Below the pieces are notes generated by a model. It was not told the origin of the DNA and did not search any database. It saw only the letters and a list, made by a program, of their open reading frames with translations. Position numbers and translations under genes: made by a program. Shown here piece after piece: positions 19,271 through 29,639 of a stretch of DNA of 37,797 nt (positions are counted from its first letter, which is position 1; every line of letters starts with the position of its first letter). The DNA is from Candidatus Solibacter usitatus (GTDB lineage: Bacteria > Acidobacteriota > Terriglobia > Bryobacterales > Bryobacteraceae). Location: assembly GCA_016191645.1 (NCBI GenBank), contig JACPVQ010000079.1, forward strand, positions 1 to 37,797, written 5' to 3'.

Positions 19271-20287
19271 CTAACCTTCTTCGCCCGCGCCCATACTGAC
19301 GGGCTGTCCGCTGGCGCTAATCAATCTGCCTTGCGAGTCGAATTTCATTCCGAAGCCGAGTCCGAGACTCTGCAGAATTTCTTTGATCTCGTTCAGCGAC
19401 TTGCGTCCGAAATTCTTGGTGCGCAGCATTTCCGCTTCGCTCCTCTGCACCAAATCGCCAATGGTGCCGATGTTGGCGTTCTTCAGACAATTGTAGGAAC
19501 GCACGCTCAATTCGAGTTCTTCCACCGACCGGCTGAGCACTTCGTTCATCTGGCTCAGTGCGCGCTCGGCCGGCTCCTCGGCAACTTCGGATACTTCTTC
19601 GAAGTTGATGAAGATGGCCATGTGGTCTTTCAACAGCTTGGCGGCCATGCCGACGGCGTCGGCGGGCGAGACGGCGCCGTTGGTCCACACGTCGATTGTC
19701 AACTTGTCGTAATCGGTCATCTGGCCAAGTCGCGCCGCTTCCACGCTGTAGTTTACCTTGCGCACGGGCGAATGAACTGAATCGATGGGAATATAGCCGA
19801 GGGGAAGATCCTCGTCGAAGTTACGGTCGGCCGAAACATAGCCGCGGCCCATTTTGAGCCGCATCTCGATGCTCAGCTTGCCGCCTTCACTGACGGTGGC
19901 GACGTGCATATTGCGATCGAGCACTTCGACATCGGCGTCGGTTTCGATCTGGCCGGACAAAACTTCACCCGCGCCGCTCACCTTCAGCGTCACCGTCTTC
20001 ACTTCATCGGTGAGCATCTTGAAGGGGATCTGCTTCAAGTTCAGAATAATATCCGTGGCGTCTTCGACCACGCCTGGAATGGGACTGAACTCGTGCGCCA
20101 CGCCTTCAATGCGCACCGCGGTGATGGCCGCGCCTTCAATGGAACTGAGCAACACGCGGCGCAAGCTGCTGCCGATGGTGGTGCCGAAACCGCGCTCGAA
20201 AGGCTGCGCGGTGAACATGCCGTAACGGTCCGTGAGCGTCTCGGTGTTGGCCACCAGCCGCTTCGGTTTTTGAAAGCCTTTGAACAT
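19271..20287 (-). CDS. rpoA: DNA-directed RNA polymerase subunit alpha
   Basis: [42 protein letters not shown]; alpha-[27 protein letters not shown]. Confidence 0.98.
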   Translation of the reverse strand: MFKGFQKPKRLVANTETLTDRYGMFTAQPFERGFGTTIGSSLRRVLLSSIEGAAITAVRIEGVAHEFSPIPGVVEDATDIILNLKQIPFKMLTDEVKTVTLKVSGAGEVLSGQIETDADVEVLDRNMHVATVSEGGKLSIEMRLKMGRGYVSADRNFDEDLPLGYIPIDSVHSPVRKVNYSVEAARLGQMTDYDKLTIDVWTNGAVSPADAVGMAAKLLKDHMAIFINFEEVSEVAEEPAERALSQMNEVLSRSVEELELSVRSYNCLKNANIGTIGDLVQRSEAEMLRTKNFGRKSLNEIKEILQSLGLGFGMKFDSQGRLISASGQPVSMGAGEEG

Positions 20288-20300
20288 CGATCCGCCTTTC

Positions 20301-20933
20301 TTACTTGGAGTACAACTCGACGATGAGTTGCTCGTTGATCTGAATCTGCACCAGTTCCTGCCGCTTGAACTGTCCGGTTACCCGTCCGCGCAACTGATCC
20401 CGTTCAAATTCCAGCCACGTGGGCGCGGGCCTGCTTGCCGTGGCGTCGCAGGCAGCCAGAATACCCGTATTCTGCTTGCTCCGCTGCCGCACTTCGACAA
20501 CATCTCCTTGTTTCGTGAGGAAGGATGGGATGTTGACTTTCCGGCCGTTCACTTGGATATGCCCGTGACGCACCACCTGTCTTGCCATGGCGCGGCTGGT
20601 GGCGATGCCCAACCGGTAGACCACGTTGTCCAACCGGTGCTCCATCAGGCCGAGAAGATTCTCGCCCGTGATGCCTTTTATCTTGCTGGCTTTTTCGAAC
20701 GCGTTGCGGAATTGACGCTCCAGCACGCCATAGTATCGCTTGGTGCGCTGCTTCTCGCGCAACTGAATGCCGTAGCCAAGCACCTTCGCTCTCCGCGCGC
20801 GGCCGTGCTGGCCAGGCTGGAAGTTGCGCTTTTCAATGGCGCACTTTTCGGAATAGCAGCGGTCGCCTTTCAAGAACAGCTTCATGCCCTCTCGCCGGCA
20901 CAACCGGCAAACGGGCCCAGTATATCGAGCCAA
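20301..20933 (-). CDS. rpsD: 30S ribosomal protein S4
   Basis: [73 protein letters not shown]. Confidence 0.97.
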   Translation of the reverse strand: MARYTGPVCRLCRREGMKLFLKGDRCYSEKCAIEKRNFQPGQHGRARRAKVLGYGIQLREKQRTKRYYGVLERQFRNAFEKASKIKGITGENLLGLMEHRLDNVVYRLGIATSRAMARQVVRHGHIQVNGRKVNIPSFLTKQGDVVEVRQRSKQNTGILAACDATASRPAPTWLEFERDQLRGRVTGQFKRQELVQIQINEQLIVELYSK

Positions 20934-20954
20934 ATGGAACCTCCCTAAGTTCGT

Positions 20955-20971
20955 CCCGCGTTCTTCGCGGG
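20955..20971. promoter_or_regulatory. Hairpin in the rpsK-rpsD intergenic gap (possible S4 or attenuation element)
   Basis: CCCGCG-TTCTT-CGCGGG perfect 6-bp stem in an otherwise long (131 nt) gap of the alpha operon. Confidence 0.3.
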
Positions 20972-21064
20972 CTGGTCATCAAAGCACGCTTTTCACGGCG
21001 TGCCAGGAAAGGTGCAGTTTACGGCAATGCCTTCTTCCTGCTTTACCCTCCGGAAAATCTCTAC

Positions 21065-21472
21065 TTACACGCGGCGCTTTTTGGGCGCGCGGCAACCGTT
21101 ATGCGGAATCGGCGTCAGGTCCCTGATGTTGCGGACCTCAATACCTGCCGTCGCCAACGCGCGAACGGCGGACTCGCGGCCGGAGCCGGGCCCCGACACC
21201 CGAACTTCGCAAGTCCGCATGCCGGAATCTTTCGCCTTCTGCGACGCGGTCAACGATGCCTGTTGCGCGGCGAATGGCGTTCCCTTGCGCGAACCGCGGA
21301 AACCCAGCGAGCCGGCGCTGGACCACGACAACACATTGCCCAACTGATCGGTAATGGTCACGATGGTGTTGTTGAACGATGCTTGAATGTGCACCAGACC
21401 GTGCGGAACAATCCGCTTTTCTTTTTTCTTGAAGGACTTTTTCTTCGTCGCCTTCACTTGCTGTTTGGCCAT
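21065..21472 (-). CDS. rpsK: 30S ribosomal protein S11
   Basis: [59 protein letters not shown]. Confidence 0.97.
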   Translation of the reverse strand: MAKQQVKATKKKSFKKKEKRIVPHGLVHIQASFNNTIVTITDQLGNVLSWSSAGSLGFRGSRKGTPFAAQQASLTASQKAKDSGMRTCEVRVSGPGSGRESAVRALATAGIEVRNIRDLTPIPHNGCRAPKKRRV

Positions 21473-21487
21473 GAATCCTGCTCTCCG

Positions 21488-21874
21488 TTATGTCTTTGCC
21501 GAGGCCTTCTTCTTGTTTGCCACCGTGCCGCGCCGCGGACCTTTGCGTGTGCGCGCGTTGGTGTGCGACCTCTGGCCGCGAACCGGCAGGCTGCGCCGGT
21601 GCCGCAGACCACGGTACGACCCCATGTCGATCAGTCGCTTGATGTTCATCGAAATCTCCTTGCGGAGATCTCCTTCGATGGAACCTTCACTCTCAATCAG
21701 CAGACGGAGCCGGTTCACTTCCTCTTCGGTAAGGTCCATCACCTTTTTGTCCGCATCCACTTTGGCGCGGTACAAAATCGACTTCGATCTGGTTCTTCCG
21801 ATTCCGTAAATATAGGTAAGGCCGATTTCGGCTCTCTTTTTGGCGGGCAAATCCACGCCGGCAATACGTGCCAT
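21488..21874 (-). CDS. rpsM: 30S ribosomal protein S13
   Basis: [54 protein letters not shown]. Confidence 0.97.
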   Translation of the reverse strand: MARIAGVDLPAKKRAEIGLTYIYGIGRTRSKSILYRAKVDADKKVMDLTEEEVNRLRLLIESEGSIEGDLRKEISMNIKRLIDMGSYRGLRHRRSLPVRGQRSHTNARTRKGPRRGTVANKKKASAKT

Positions 21875-21883
21875 AAATTCTCC

Positions 21884-21997
21884 TTAACCCTGCCGCTGCT
21901 TGTGCTTGGGGTTCGTACAGATCACCCGCACGACGCCGTGGCGATGGATAATCTTGCATTTGTCGCAAACCGGTTTTACCGAGGCTCTGACTTTCAT
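21884..21997 (-). CDS. rpmJ: 50S ribosomal protein L36
   Basis: Manual reverse translation gives [37 protein letters not shown]; absent from the ORF track because of its size. Confidence 0.97.
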   Translation of the reverse strand: MKVRASVKPVCDKCKIIHRHGVVRVICTNPKHKQRQG

Positions 21998-22015
21998 ACG
22001 TCTACATTCAACTTT

Positions 22016-22249
22016 CTACGCTGGAAGCAGTTTCACGATTCGTCCCCGTGTGGGGTCATGCGGTGAAAGCTCCACCAAAACTTTATCGTTCGGACGAAGG
22101 CGGCTAAAATTCACCTTGCCCGCGCCTGCCGCGTGCGCCTTCACTTGCGCCCGCGAACTCAATTCCAACAAGTAACCCGACTGCGGCAGCAATTCGACAA
22201 CAACGGCTTCCACCGCTCGCCGCCCTTCGCCGCGATCCTTTTCGGTCAC
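22016..22249 (-). CDS. infA: Translation initiation factor IF-1, divergent
   Basis: C-terminal NDKVLVELSPHDPTRGRIVKL matches IF-1; location between map and rpmJ is canonical. GTG start overlaps the map TGA stop (GTGA). Confidence 0.85.
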   Translation of the reverse strand: MTEKDRGEGRRAVEAVVVELLPQSGYLLELSSRAQVKAHAAGAGKVNFSRLRPNDKVLVELSPHDPTRGRIVKLLPA

Positions 22250-23016
22250 GGCCGGGTCAACACCCACGGTCCGTCCGCCGTGATGGCTACCATATGCTCA
22301 AAATGCGCCGAACACTTTCCGTCCGTCGTCACCGCGGTCCATTTGTCCTTCAACACCTTGGACCCCGGCTTCCCTTCGTTCACCATCGGCTCAATCGCCA
22401 AAACCATTCCCTCTTTCAAACGAGGGTTTTCATGCTGGCGGTCCACATAGTTGGGAACTTGCGGCTCCTCATGGAGCTTAGTCCCAATCCCGTGTCCCAC
22501 AAACTCGCGAACCACCGAGAAACCGTTGCTGACAACGTGTTTCTCCACCGTGCCGCTAATATCTGCCAGCCGGTTGCCTGCCCTCGCCTGCGCGATGGCC
22601 ATTTCCAGCGACTCCTGCGTTACTCGAAGCAACTTGCGAAGTGAATCACCGATCTCGCCCACGGGCACGGTCACCGCCGAATCGCCAAAATATCCGTTCA
22701 ATTCGACGCCCGTGTCGATCTTCACGATGTCGCCCTTCTTCAAGGCCCGTCTTGCGGACGGCATGCCGTGAATAATCTCGTTATTCACGGAAGTACAAAG
22801 CACGTACGGAAACTTCGTTCCAGCGGCCGGAACATAGTAGCCTTTGAAGGCCGCCCTCGCCCCGGCGTCGCGGATCATCTTCTCCGCGGCAACTTCCAAA
22901 TCCTGCGTCGTCACGCCCTCCCCAACCATCCCGGAAAGCGTTTTCAAAACCTCGTACACCAACAGCCCGCTCTTGCGCAATTTCTCCAACTCCGACGGGC
23001 TTCTTCTGTTGATCAT
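22246..23016 (-). CDS. map: Methionine aminopeptidase, type I
   Basis: CTSVNNEIIHGMPSARRALKKGDIVKIDTGVELNGYFGDSAVTVPVG; VGHGIGTKLHEEPQVPNY; VLAIEPMV. Confidence 0.97.
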   Translation of the reverse strand: MINRRSPSELEKLRKSGLLVYEVLKTLSGMVGEGVTTQDLEVAAEKMIRDAGARAAFKGYYVPAAGTKFPYVLCTSVNNEIIHGMPSARRALKKGDIVKIDTGVELNGYFGDSAVTVPVGEIGDSLRKLLRVTQESLEMAIAQARAGNRLADISGTVEKHVVSNGFSVVREFVGHGIGTKLHEEPQVPNYVDRQHENPRLKEGMVLAIEPMVNEGKPGSKVLKDKWTAVTTDGKCSAHFEHMVAITADGPWVLTRP

Positions 23017-23022
23017 CTTCTT

Positions 23023-23706
23023 TTATGCGAACTTTGCGCCAGCCACAATCCGCTGCGCGATCTCTTCCGGCGACTGCCCCGCTCCATCCACTTCACGGAA
23101 CGGAACGCCTTGCGCTGTCATCCAATCCAAAACTGGCTTCGTGGATTCGTCGTATGCGGCTAAACGATGCCGTATCACGCCTTCGCGATCATCTTCCCTC
23201 ACTATCAGGGAAGTTCCACACTTGCCACACAACTCCCCGCCGCTCCCGTAAACCGGCGGCTGGTTGGCCTGGTGAAAAACGGGTCCACAACGCACACACG
23301 TACGGCGGCCCGCAAGACGGCGGATAATCTCATTGTAATCCACTTTCAAGTGAATCACTACCCACCCCATCCCGCGACCGGCTAAACACTGGAAAATCCA
23401 CTCCGCCTGCGCCACGGTTCGTGGATAGCCATCTAATAGAAAACCGCGCGAACAATCGGCCTCGGCGGTACGTTCCGCCAGCATTTCCGTGATCAGGTCA
23501 TCGGTGACCAGATTCCCCGCTTCCAACAAACCGCGTATCCGCTCTCCCTGCTCATCCGCTCGCCGCATCCTCTCCCGAAGCATATCTCCGGTCGCGATGT
23601 GCGGCAGTTGCAACTTCTCCTGAAGCAACCTGGCCTGAGTCCCTTTACCGGAACCTGGCGCTCCAAACAGGATCAGAACCAAGCCGCCCTTAACGGATTC
23701 CGGCAT
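23023..23706 (-). CDS. adk: Adenylate kinase
   Basis: LILFGAPGSGKGTQARLLQEKLQLPHIATGDMLRE; GFLLDGYPRTVAQAEWI; zinc LID domain CVRCGPVFH...CGKCGTSL. Confidence 0.97.
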   Translation of the reverse strand: MPESVKGGLVLILFGAPGSGKGTQARLLQEKLQLPHIATGDMLRERMRRADEQGERIRGLLEAGNLVTDDLITEMLAERTAEADCSRGFLLDGYPRTVAQAEWIFQCLAGRGMGWVVIHLKVDYNEIIRRLAGRRTCVRCGPVFHQANQPPVYGSGGELCGKCGTSLIVREDDREGVIRHRLAAYDESTKPVLDWMTAQGVPFREVDGAGQSPEEIAQRIVAGAKFA

Positions 23707-23728
23707 AATTCCAGGACGTAATCAACTC

Positions 23729-25123
23729 TTACGTACGGCGTCCTCGAATCCGGCCGGCACGCGGCGTAAATCCTTCGTAGTGCCGCATGATCAACTGCGC
23801 TTCCACCTGATTCACCGTATCCATGGCGACACCAACCACAATCAGCAAAGAAGTTCCGCCAAAGTAGAACGTCACTCCCAAACCGTCCAACAGGAACCGC
23901 GGAAAATAATTATCAATCCAGTTTCCGATCAGCGGAAGATGCTGCAACTTGATGCCGGAAATCATGATCTGCGGTATCAGCGACAGAATCGCCAGATACA
24001 AACCGCCTACCACAGTGATCTTGGTCAGGATCTTGTTCAGGTATTCCGCCGTGTTCTTGCCGGGACGGATACCGGGAATGAACCCGCCGTACTTCTGCAT
24101 GTTATGAGCGGCTTCATTGGGATTGAAAATGATGGAAACGTAAAAGAAGCAGAAGAAGACAATGCCCGCCGTGAACAGCACGGCATAAAGCGGTTCGGCG
24201 AATCCGATGGCGCGCAGAGTGTCCTGCACCCATTGCACATCCTTCAACCTGGGAACCTGCATCAATGTTTGCGGAAACGCCAGCAGAGACGACGCGAAGA
24301 TCACCGGGATGACGCCGCCCGCATTCACTTTCAGCGGCATGTGCGTCGACTGGCCGCCCAACATCTTGCGTCCCACCACGCGCTTGGCGTACTGCACGGG
24401 AATGCGCCGCTCGCCGCGCTCTACCAGGACGATGAACGCGATCACGAACACCATGACGATCAGAATCACGAGCATCTGAATCACATTCCACTGCCGCGTC
24501 ACGAAAACATTCGTGTAGATATTCTGCATCGCGCTGGGAAGGCCCACGACGATGCCGGCGAAAATGATCAGCGACATTCCATTTCCAATGCCGCGCTCAC
24601 TGATCTGCTCACCCAGCCACATGATGAAGGCGGTGCCCGTGGTCAGGCTGAGCATCGTCATGAAAACAAATCCAACGCCGGGGTTGGTGACAAAGTTGCC
24701 GTCGGAAGACTGCAGCGCGGTGGCGATTCCAAAGCTTTGCATGAGCGCCAAACCGACCGTCAGATAACGCGTCCATTGGGTGATCTTGCGCCGCCCGATT
24801 TCGCCCTCTTTTTGCAACTTCTCAAGCGTGGGAACCACGACCGTGAGCAACTGCAAAATAATGGATGCCGTGATGTATGGCATAATGCCGAGCGCAAAGA
24901 CCGTCAACCGGCGGAACATTCCGCCGCTGAACAGATCGATGAACCCGAACAGCGAACCCTGGTTCTGGCGGAAGAATTCCTCCAGCCGGTTGGCGTCGAT
25001 ACCCGGCGTTGGAATGTGTCCGCCCAGGCGGTAGATGGCCAACAGGCCGAGGGTGAAAAAAATGCGCTTCCGCAGATCCGGAATGCGGAAAACGTTGGCA
25101 ACGGCTTCGAAGAATTTGTTCAT
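23729..25123 (-). CDS. secY: Preprotein translocase subunit SecY
   Basis: IYRLGGHIPTPGID, LGIMPYITASIILQLLTVV, MWLGEQISERGIGNGMSLIIFAGI, multi-TM. Confidence 0.97.
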   Translation of the reverse strand: MNKFFEAVANVFRIPDLRKRIFFTLGLLAIYRLGGHIPTPGIDANRLEEFFRQNQGSLFGFIDLFSGGMFRRLTVFALGIMPYITASIILQLLTVVVPTLEKLQKEGEIGRRKITQWTRYLTVGLALMQSFGIATALQSSDGNFVTNPGVGFVFMTMLSLTTGTAFIMWLGEQISERGIGNGMSLIIFAGIVVGLPSAMQNIYTNVFVTRQWNVIQMLVILIVMVFVIAFIVLVERGERRIPVQYAKRVVGRKMLGGQSTHMPLKVNAGGVIPVIFASSLLAFPQTLMQVPRLKDVQWVQDTLRAIGFAEPLYAVLFTAGIVFFCFFYVSIIFNPNEAAHNMQKYGGFIPGIRPGKNTAEYLNKILTKITVVGGLYLAILSLIPQIMISGIKLQHLPLIGNWIDNYFPRFLLDGLGVTFYFGGTSLLIVVGVAMDTVNQVEAQLIMRHYEGFTPRAGRIRGRRT

Positions 25124-25146
25124 GTAGAACAGCTCCGCCGGCGCGG

Positions 25147-25596
25147 CTACTCGCCCGCGCCGATCAACTCCACGCTTCCACCCGCGGCTTCAATTTTCTG
25201 TTTCGCCGAGGCGGAAAACAAATGTGCTTTCACAACAATCTTTTTAGTCAACTCGCCGGAACCCAGAATTTTCAACCCGTCTTCCAGCTTGTGGATAACA
25301 CCCAACTCCAGAAGAACACCCGGATCGAACGACGTGGCCTCCAGCTTTTCCAGTTTTCCCACGTTCACAATGGCGAAATGCTTCTTGAAGATATTAGTGA
25401 ATCCGCGCTTCGGCAAACGGCGATGCAACGGCATCTGTCCGCCTTCAAAACCGCGCATCATGCTATAGCCCGATACGGAGCGCGCGCCCTTGTGTCCGCG
25501 TCCGGATGTCTTTTGCCGGCCGGTTCCCATCCCGCGACCCACGCGGCGCTTGGCCTTCTGCTGGCCCGCCGGAGGTTTCAGTTGACTTAAGTTCAT
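25147..25596 (-). CDS. rplO: 50S ribosomal protein L15
   Basis: [51 protein letters not shown]. Confidence 0.97.
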   Translation of the reverse strand: MNLSQLKPPAGQQKAKRRVGRGMGTGRQKTSGRGHKGARSVSGYSMMRGFEGGQMPLHRRLPKRGFTNIFKKHFAIVNVGKLEKLEATSFDPGVLLELGVIHKLEDGLKILGSGELTKKIVVKAHLFSASAKQKIEAAGGSVELIGAGE

Positions 25597-25617
25597 GGCG
25601 ATGTTTCTCCGTCCGGT

Positions 25618-25800
25618 CTATTTTACGATCTGCAGCAGGTGCGGGACTTTTTTCACCATGCCGCGGAAGCCCGCGTTATCGGGCCGTTCCACAATCTGAT
25701 TCATTTTGCGCAGCCCCAGCGAACGCACAATCGACTTGTGCGTCTCCGGCGTGCAAATGGGACTTCTTACGAGTTTGATTTTGATCTTGGCTTCTGACAT
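25618..25800 (-). CDS. rpmD: 50S ribosomal protein L30
   Basis: KIKLVRSPICTPETHKSIVRSLGLRKMNQIVERPDNAGFRGMVKKVPHLLQI. Confidence 0.95.
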   Translation of the reverse strand: MSEAKIKIKLVRSPICTPETHKSIVRSLGLRKMNQIVERPDNAGFRGMVKKVPHLLQIVK

Positions 25801-25821
25801 GGTCTCATCTCCCGCCATTCG

Positions 25822-26334
25822 CTAAAGTCTGTCCAATGCCAGCCCGCGAATGTCCGCTACTTCGTTGCGGTCGCGGAGCTGTTCCAACGCGTTAATGGTC
25901 GCCTTCACGGCGTTGTGCGGGTTGCGCGAACCCAGCGACTTCGTCAACACATTGGGAATGCCCACAGCCTCAATGACCGCTCGCACCGGTCCGCCGGCAA
26001 TGACGCCGGTTCCGGGCGATGCGGGCTTCAGCAGCACGAGTCCCGCTCCGAACCTGCCGGTCACCTGATGCGCAATGGTGGTTTCGAGCAGGTGCACTTT
26101 GCGCAAATTCTTCTTCGCCGATTCGATCCCCTTCTTGATGGCGGCCGGTACTTCCTTCGCTTTGCCGGTTCCGAAACCGACTACTTTCGCCGCCGGATCT
26201 CCCACCACGACGAGCGCCGAGAAGCTGAGGTTCTTACCGCCTTTGACGACCTTCGTTACGCGGTTGATGGAGACGACTGTCTCTTTCAAATTCAACGCGC
26301 CGGATTCGATTCGCTTGGATGCCAATAATGCCAT
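25822..26334 (-). CDS. rpsE: 30S ribosomal protein S5
   Basis: [70 protein letters not shown]. Confidence 0.97.
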   Translation of the reverse strand: MALLASKRIESGALNLKETVVSINRVTKVVKGGKNLSFSALVVVGDPAAKVVGFGTGKAKEVPAAIKKGIESAKKNLRKVHLLETTIAHQVTGRFGAGLVLLKPASPGTGVIAGGPVRAVIEAVGIPNVLTKSLGSRNPHNAVKATINALEQLRDRNEVADIRGLALDRL

Positions 26335-26358
26335 TCGCTTGTCCTTAATTGATCGCGC

Positions 26359-26721
26359 CTAAAATTTCAGTCCCGCTTCACGCGCGGCGTCGGCCAGCGC
26401 CTTGACACGGCCGTGATACAAAAAACCGCCGCGGTCGAACACAACATTCTGAATGCCCTTGGCCAGTGCGCGTTCCGCCACCAGTTTGCCGATGGTCTTC
26501 GCTCCGGCCAGATTGCCGCCGCTCTTCGCCGCCACTTCATCCTGCGCGCTCGATGCGGCCACCAGCGTAGTGCCGGCGCGGTCGTCAATCACCTGCGCGT
26601 AAATATGCTGCAAACTGCGGAATACGGCCAGCCGCGGACGCTCCAACGTGCCATTCATTTTTTTCCGGATCCGGACGTGAATCCGCCGCCGGACTTCCTC
26701 GCGTTTAATCTGCCGTTTCAT
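26359..26721 (-). CDS. rplR: 50S ribosomal protein L18
   Basis: [64 protein letters not shown]. Confidence 0.97.
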   Translation of the reverse strand: MKRQIKREEVRRRIHVRIRKKMNGTLERPRLAVFRSLQHIYAQVIDDRAGTTLVAASSAQDEVAAKSGGNLAGAKTIGKLVAERALAKGIQNVVFDRGGFLYHGRVKALADAAREAGLKF

Positions 26722-26725
26722 ATCC

Positions 26726-27157
26726 TCAACCCGCCACCTGTCCCAATGCTTCCTTATCGATGCCGCTCAATGTGAGCGCCGTCTGTTTTTCAATCTTGCA
26801 ATCGACGCCGGCGGGCAGCACGAATTCGATGGGATGCGAATAGCCCAGCGTGAACGACACGATGTTGCTCTTCACGTCGGCGCGATAGCCGACGCCGGTG
26901 ATTTCCAACTCGCGTACGAAGCCGGTGGATACGCCCGTCACCGCATTCGCCGCCAGAGCGCGGGTGAGACCATGGAGCGCGGCGTAAGAATCGCTTTCGC
27001 GCTTGATCTCCAGGTTGCCGGCCGCCTGTTCAACACTGATTCCGTTGGGAATGGGAACCACGAGCTTGCCTTTCGGCCCTTGCACTTCCAATTGCGCGCC
27101 AATAGAAACCTTCACGCCCGTAGGCATCGGAATCGGCTTTCTTCCAACTCTCGACAT
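26726..27157 (-). CDS. rplF: 50S ribosomal protein L6, C-terminally short (143 aa)
   Basis: [40 protein letters not shown]...; ends [12 protein letters not shown] without the usual PEPYKGKGI tail. Confidence 0.95.
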   Translation of the reverse strand: MSRVGRKPIPMPTGVKVSIGAQLEVQGPKGKLVVPIPNGISVEQAAGNLEIKRESDSYAALHGLTRALAANAVTGVSTGFVRELEITGVGYRADVKSNIVSFTLGYSHPIEFVLPAGVDCKIEKQTALTLSGIDKEALGQVAG

Positions 27158-27169
27158 GATATGCTCCCG

Positions 27170-27568
27170 TTACCAAACCTGGCACAGCAGTTCGCCGCCC
27201 AGGCCTTCCTTGCGCGCCGTTCTGCCGGTCATGACGCCCCGCGGCGTCGTCAAAATGTTAATGCCCAGCCCGCCCAATACCTTAGGTATTTCGCGCGAGC
27301 CGACGTATACGCGGCAGCCCGGCCGCGAAACACGTTCCATCTTGCTGATCACGGGCTCATTGGCCGTGGTGTACTTCAAATAAATCTTGATGGTCTTGCG
27401 CGTGCCCTCTTCGGCGATTTTGAAGTTGAGGATGTAGCCTTCTTCCTTCAGAATCCGCGCAATGTCGGCCTTCAAACGAGAGGCCGGCACATCCACCTTG
27501 CTGTGGCGCGCGCCAATGGCGTTGCGCAACCTGGTCAGCATGTCCGCGATGGGATCCGATGTCGTCAC
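27170..27568 (-). CDS. rpsH: 30S ribosomal protein S8
   Basis: [66 protein letters not shown] start preceded by AGGAGAGG. Confidence 0.96.
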   Translation of the reverse strand: MTTSDPIADMLTRLRNAIGARHSKVDVPASRLKADIARILKEEGYILNFKIAEEGTRKTIKIYLKYTTANEPVISKMERVSRPGCRVYVGSREIPKVLGGLGINILTTPRGVMTGRTARKEGLGGELLCQVW

Positions 27569-27579
27569 AGTTCCTCTCC

Positions 27580-27804
27580 TTACCAGCTCGCCTTCACTAC
27601 GCCGGGAATCTCCCCCGCCAGTGCCAGTTGCCGGAAACAAATCCGGCACAACTCAAATTTGCCAATGAACCCGCGCGGACGTCCGCAGCGGAAGCACCGA
27701 TTACGGTGACGGCAAGCGAATTTCGCCGTTTTGCCTTCCCCTTTTGCACGGAGGATGGCCTCTTTCAGCTTGCGGTCTTTTGCTCTCTTAGCGGTGGTTG
27801 CCAT
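27580..27804 (-). CDS. rpsN: 30S ribosomal protein S14 (zinc-binding type)
   Basis: [39 protein letters not shown], CxxC-CxxC. Confidence 0.95.
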   Translation of the reverse strand: MATTAKRAKDRKLKEAILRAKGEGKTAKFACRHRNRCFRCGRPRGFIGKFELCRICFRQLALAGEIPGVVKASW

Positions 27805-27816
27805 CGATTTCCTTCC

Positions 27817-28377
27817 TTACGAGCCCGGCTGCCGGAACGGCATGCCCATCAGCTTCAACAGCGACATAGCTTCACTATCCGTCCTCGCCGTCGTCGTAAT
27901 GCAAATATTCATACCCTTGGTTTTCTCGACCTTGTTGTAGTCGATCTCGGGAAAAATCAATTGTTCTTTCAAGCCCAGCGTGTAATTCCCGCGGCCGTCA
28001 AACGCCTTGCCGGATACGCCGCGGAAGTCGCGCACGCGGGGCAGGGACACGTTGAACAGCCGGTCCAGGAATTCGTACATGCGGCTGCCGCGCAGCGTCA
28101 CCATGCATCCAATCGGCATGCCTTCGCGCAGCTTAAACGCGGCAATCGATTTCGTGGCCTTTGTGATCACCGGACGCTGGCCGGAGATCTGCGTCAGTTC
28201 GTTCACGGCCCCGTCCATCAACTTGGCGTTCTGCGTCGCTTCCCCCAAGCCGATGTTCAACGTGACTTTTTCCACCTTCGGCACGGCCATCGGGTTCTTG
28301 TAGCTGAACTCCTTACGCAAGGCGGGAACCACTTTGCTGATGTAGAGTTCGTGTAATCTCGGTTTCGCTGCTGCCAT
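27817..28377 (-). CDS. rplE: 50S ribosomal protein L5
   Basis: [66 protein letters not shown]. Confidence 0.97.
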   Translation of the reverse strand: MAAAKPRLHELYISKVVPALRKEFSYKNPMAVPKVEKVTLNIGLGEATQNAKLMDGAVNELTQISGQRPVITKATKSIAAFKLREGMPIGCMVTLRGSRMYEFLDRLFNVSLPRVRDFRGVSGKAFDGRGNYTLGLKEQLIFPEIDYNKVEKTKGMNICITTTARTDSEAMSLLKLMGMPFRQPGS

Positions 28378-28386
28378 GGATATCTC

Positions 28387-28749
28387 CTACTTCTTCTCCA
28401 GCGTCTCCCCGGTTTTCCGAGCAATCCGGGTACGGCGGATCTTGCCGCCTACGCTGTCCACCTTGAATCCGATGCGCGTGGGAATTCCACCCGAGGTCAG
28501 AATCATCACGTTGGAGACGTGGATGGTGCTTTCGCGCTCGGCGATACCGCCCTTGATTTGGCGGGAAGGGTTCGCCTTCGTATGGCGCTTTACAAGATTG
28601 ACGCCTTCGACAATCAAACGGCCCGTCTCGCGATTCACTTCAATCACGCGCCCGGTCTTCCCCTTATCGCGGCCGGTGATCACCTTCACAACATCGTTCT
28701 TGCGGATATGAATCCGCTTGGGGGGTTCTGGTCTTTTCGCCCTGGGCAT
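28387..28749 (-). CDS. rplX: 50S ribosomal protein L24
   Basis: HIRKNDVVKVITGRDKGKTGRVIEVNRETGRLIVEGVNLVKRHTKAN. Confidence 0.96.
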   Translation of the reverse strand: MPRAKRPEPPKRIHIRKNDVVKVITGRDKGKTGRVIEVNRETGRLIVEGVNLVKRHTKANPSRQIKGGIAERESTIHVSNVMILTSGGIPTRIGFKVDSVGGKIRRTRIARKTGETLEKK

Positions 28750-29117
28750 TAGATGACCTCCGGAGCAAGGGAAACGATTTTCATGAAGCGCTTGTCTCGC
28801 AGTTCGCGCGCCACCGGTCCAAACACGCGGGTTCCCACCGGTTCGTTCAATTCGTTGACCAGCACCGCGGCGTTGGAATCGAAGCGGATGTAAGTGCCGT
28901 CCTTGCGGCGGGTCCCCTTACGCATTCTTACAATCACGCAACGAACGACCTTTCCTTTTTTCACGGCGGATTCGGGCGCGGCTTCTTTCACCGCCGCCGT
29001 CACGATGTCGCCCAAGCCGGCCCATAGGCCCTTGTCGCCGCCGCGCGGCAGAATACAACTCAGTTTCCGAGCGCCGCTGTTATCGGCAACCTGGAGAATG
29101 GTTCTCATTCCAACCAT
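28749..29117 (-). CDS. rplN: 50S ribosomal protein L14
   Basis: [71 protein letters not shown]. Confidence 0.97.
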   Translation of the reverse strand: MVGMRTILQVADNSGARKLSCILPRGGDKGLWAGLGDIVTAAVKEAAPESAVKKGKVVRCVIVRMRKGTRRKDGTYIRFDSNAAVLVNELNEPVGTRVFGPVARELRDKRFMKIVSLAPEVI

Positions 29118-29129
29118 GGCAATTCTCCT

Positions 29130-29414
29130 TTAGTCCGCAATGTCGGCGAGCTGTTCGCCCTTGCGGATCACTTCCTTCAAATCCCAACGCTTCAGTTTGC
29201 TGATCGGCCGGCATTCGATGATGCGCACCACGTCGCCGACATTCGCCTGGCTTTTCTCGTCGTGCGCGTAAAACTTCTTGCGCTTGGTGACAATGCGCTT
29301 GTAGAGCGGGTGGGCGACGCGCCTGGTGACTTCCACCACGATGGTCTTGGTCATCTTGGCCGAAACCACCTTGCCGATCTTCTCTACCTTGTTGGCTTTC
29401 TTTTCTTCCGCCAT
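29130..29414 (-). CDS. rpsQ: 30S ribosomal protein S17
   Basis: GKVVSAKMTKTIVVEVTRRVAHPLYKRIVTKRKKFYAHDEKSQANVGDVVRIIECRPISKLKRW. Confidence 0.96.
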   Translation of the reverse strand: MAEEKKANKVEKIGKVVSAKMTKTIVVEVTRRVAHPLYKRIVTKRKKFYAHDEKSQANVGDVVRIIECRPISKLKRWDLKEVIRKGEQLADIAD

Positions 29415-29418
29415 CGTT

Positions 29419-29628
29419 TTAACCATTCTTGCCCGCCTCGGCCGTTTCCCGCTCGCGCAGAATGGTCAGCATGCGCGCGCGATCTTTCCTCAGCTCGCGA
29501 TACTTCTTCAGACCTTCGGTTTGCCCCATCGTCATCTGGAACCGCAGGCGGAACAACTGCTCCTGCATGTCGCGCAACTGCACTTCAATCTCTTTGTTAT
29601 CCACCTGGCGAATTTTTTCAGCTTTCAT
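29419..29628 (-). CDS. rpmC: 50S ribosomal protein L29
   Basis: MKAEKIRQVDNKEIEVQLRDMQEQLFRLRFQMTMGQTEGLKKYRELRKDRARMLTILRER. Confidence 0.95.
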   Translation of the reverse strand: MKAEKIRQVDNKEIEVQLRDMQEQLFRLRFQMTMGQTEGLKKYRELRKDRARMLTILRERETAEAGKNG

Positions 29629-29639
29629 CGCTTTGTTCC

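Noticed and set aside
27580-27804. S14 is 74 aa, longer than the usual 61-aa zinc form
   Set aside because: N-terminal length variation is common and the start codon is uncertain; the zinc motif and C-terminus are normal.
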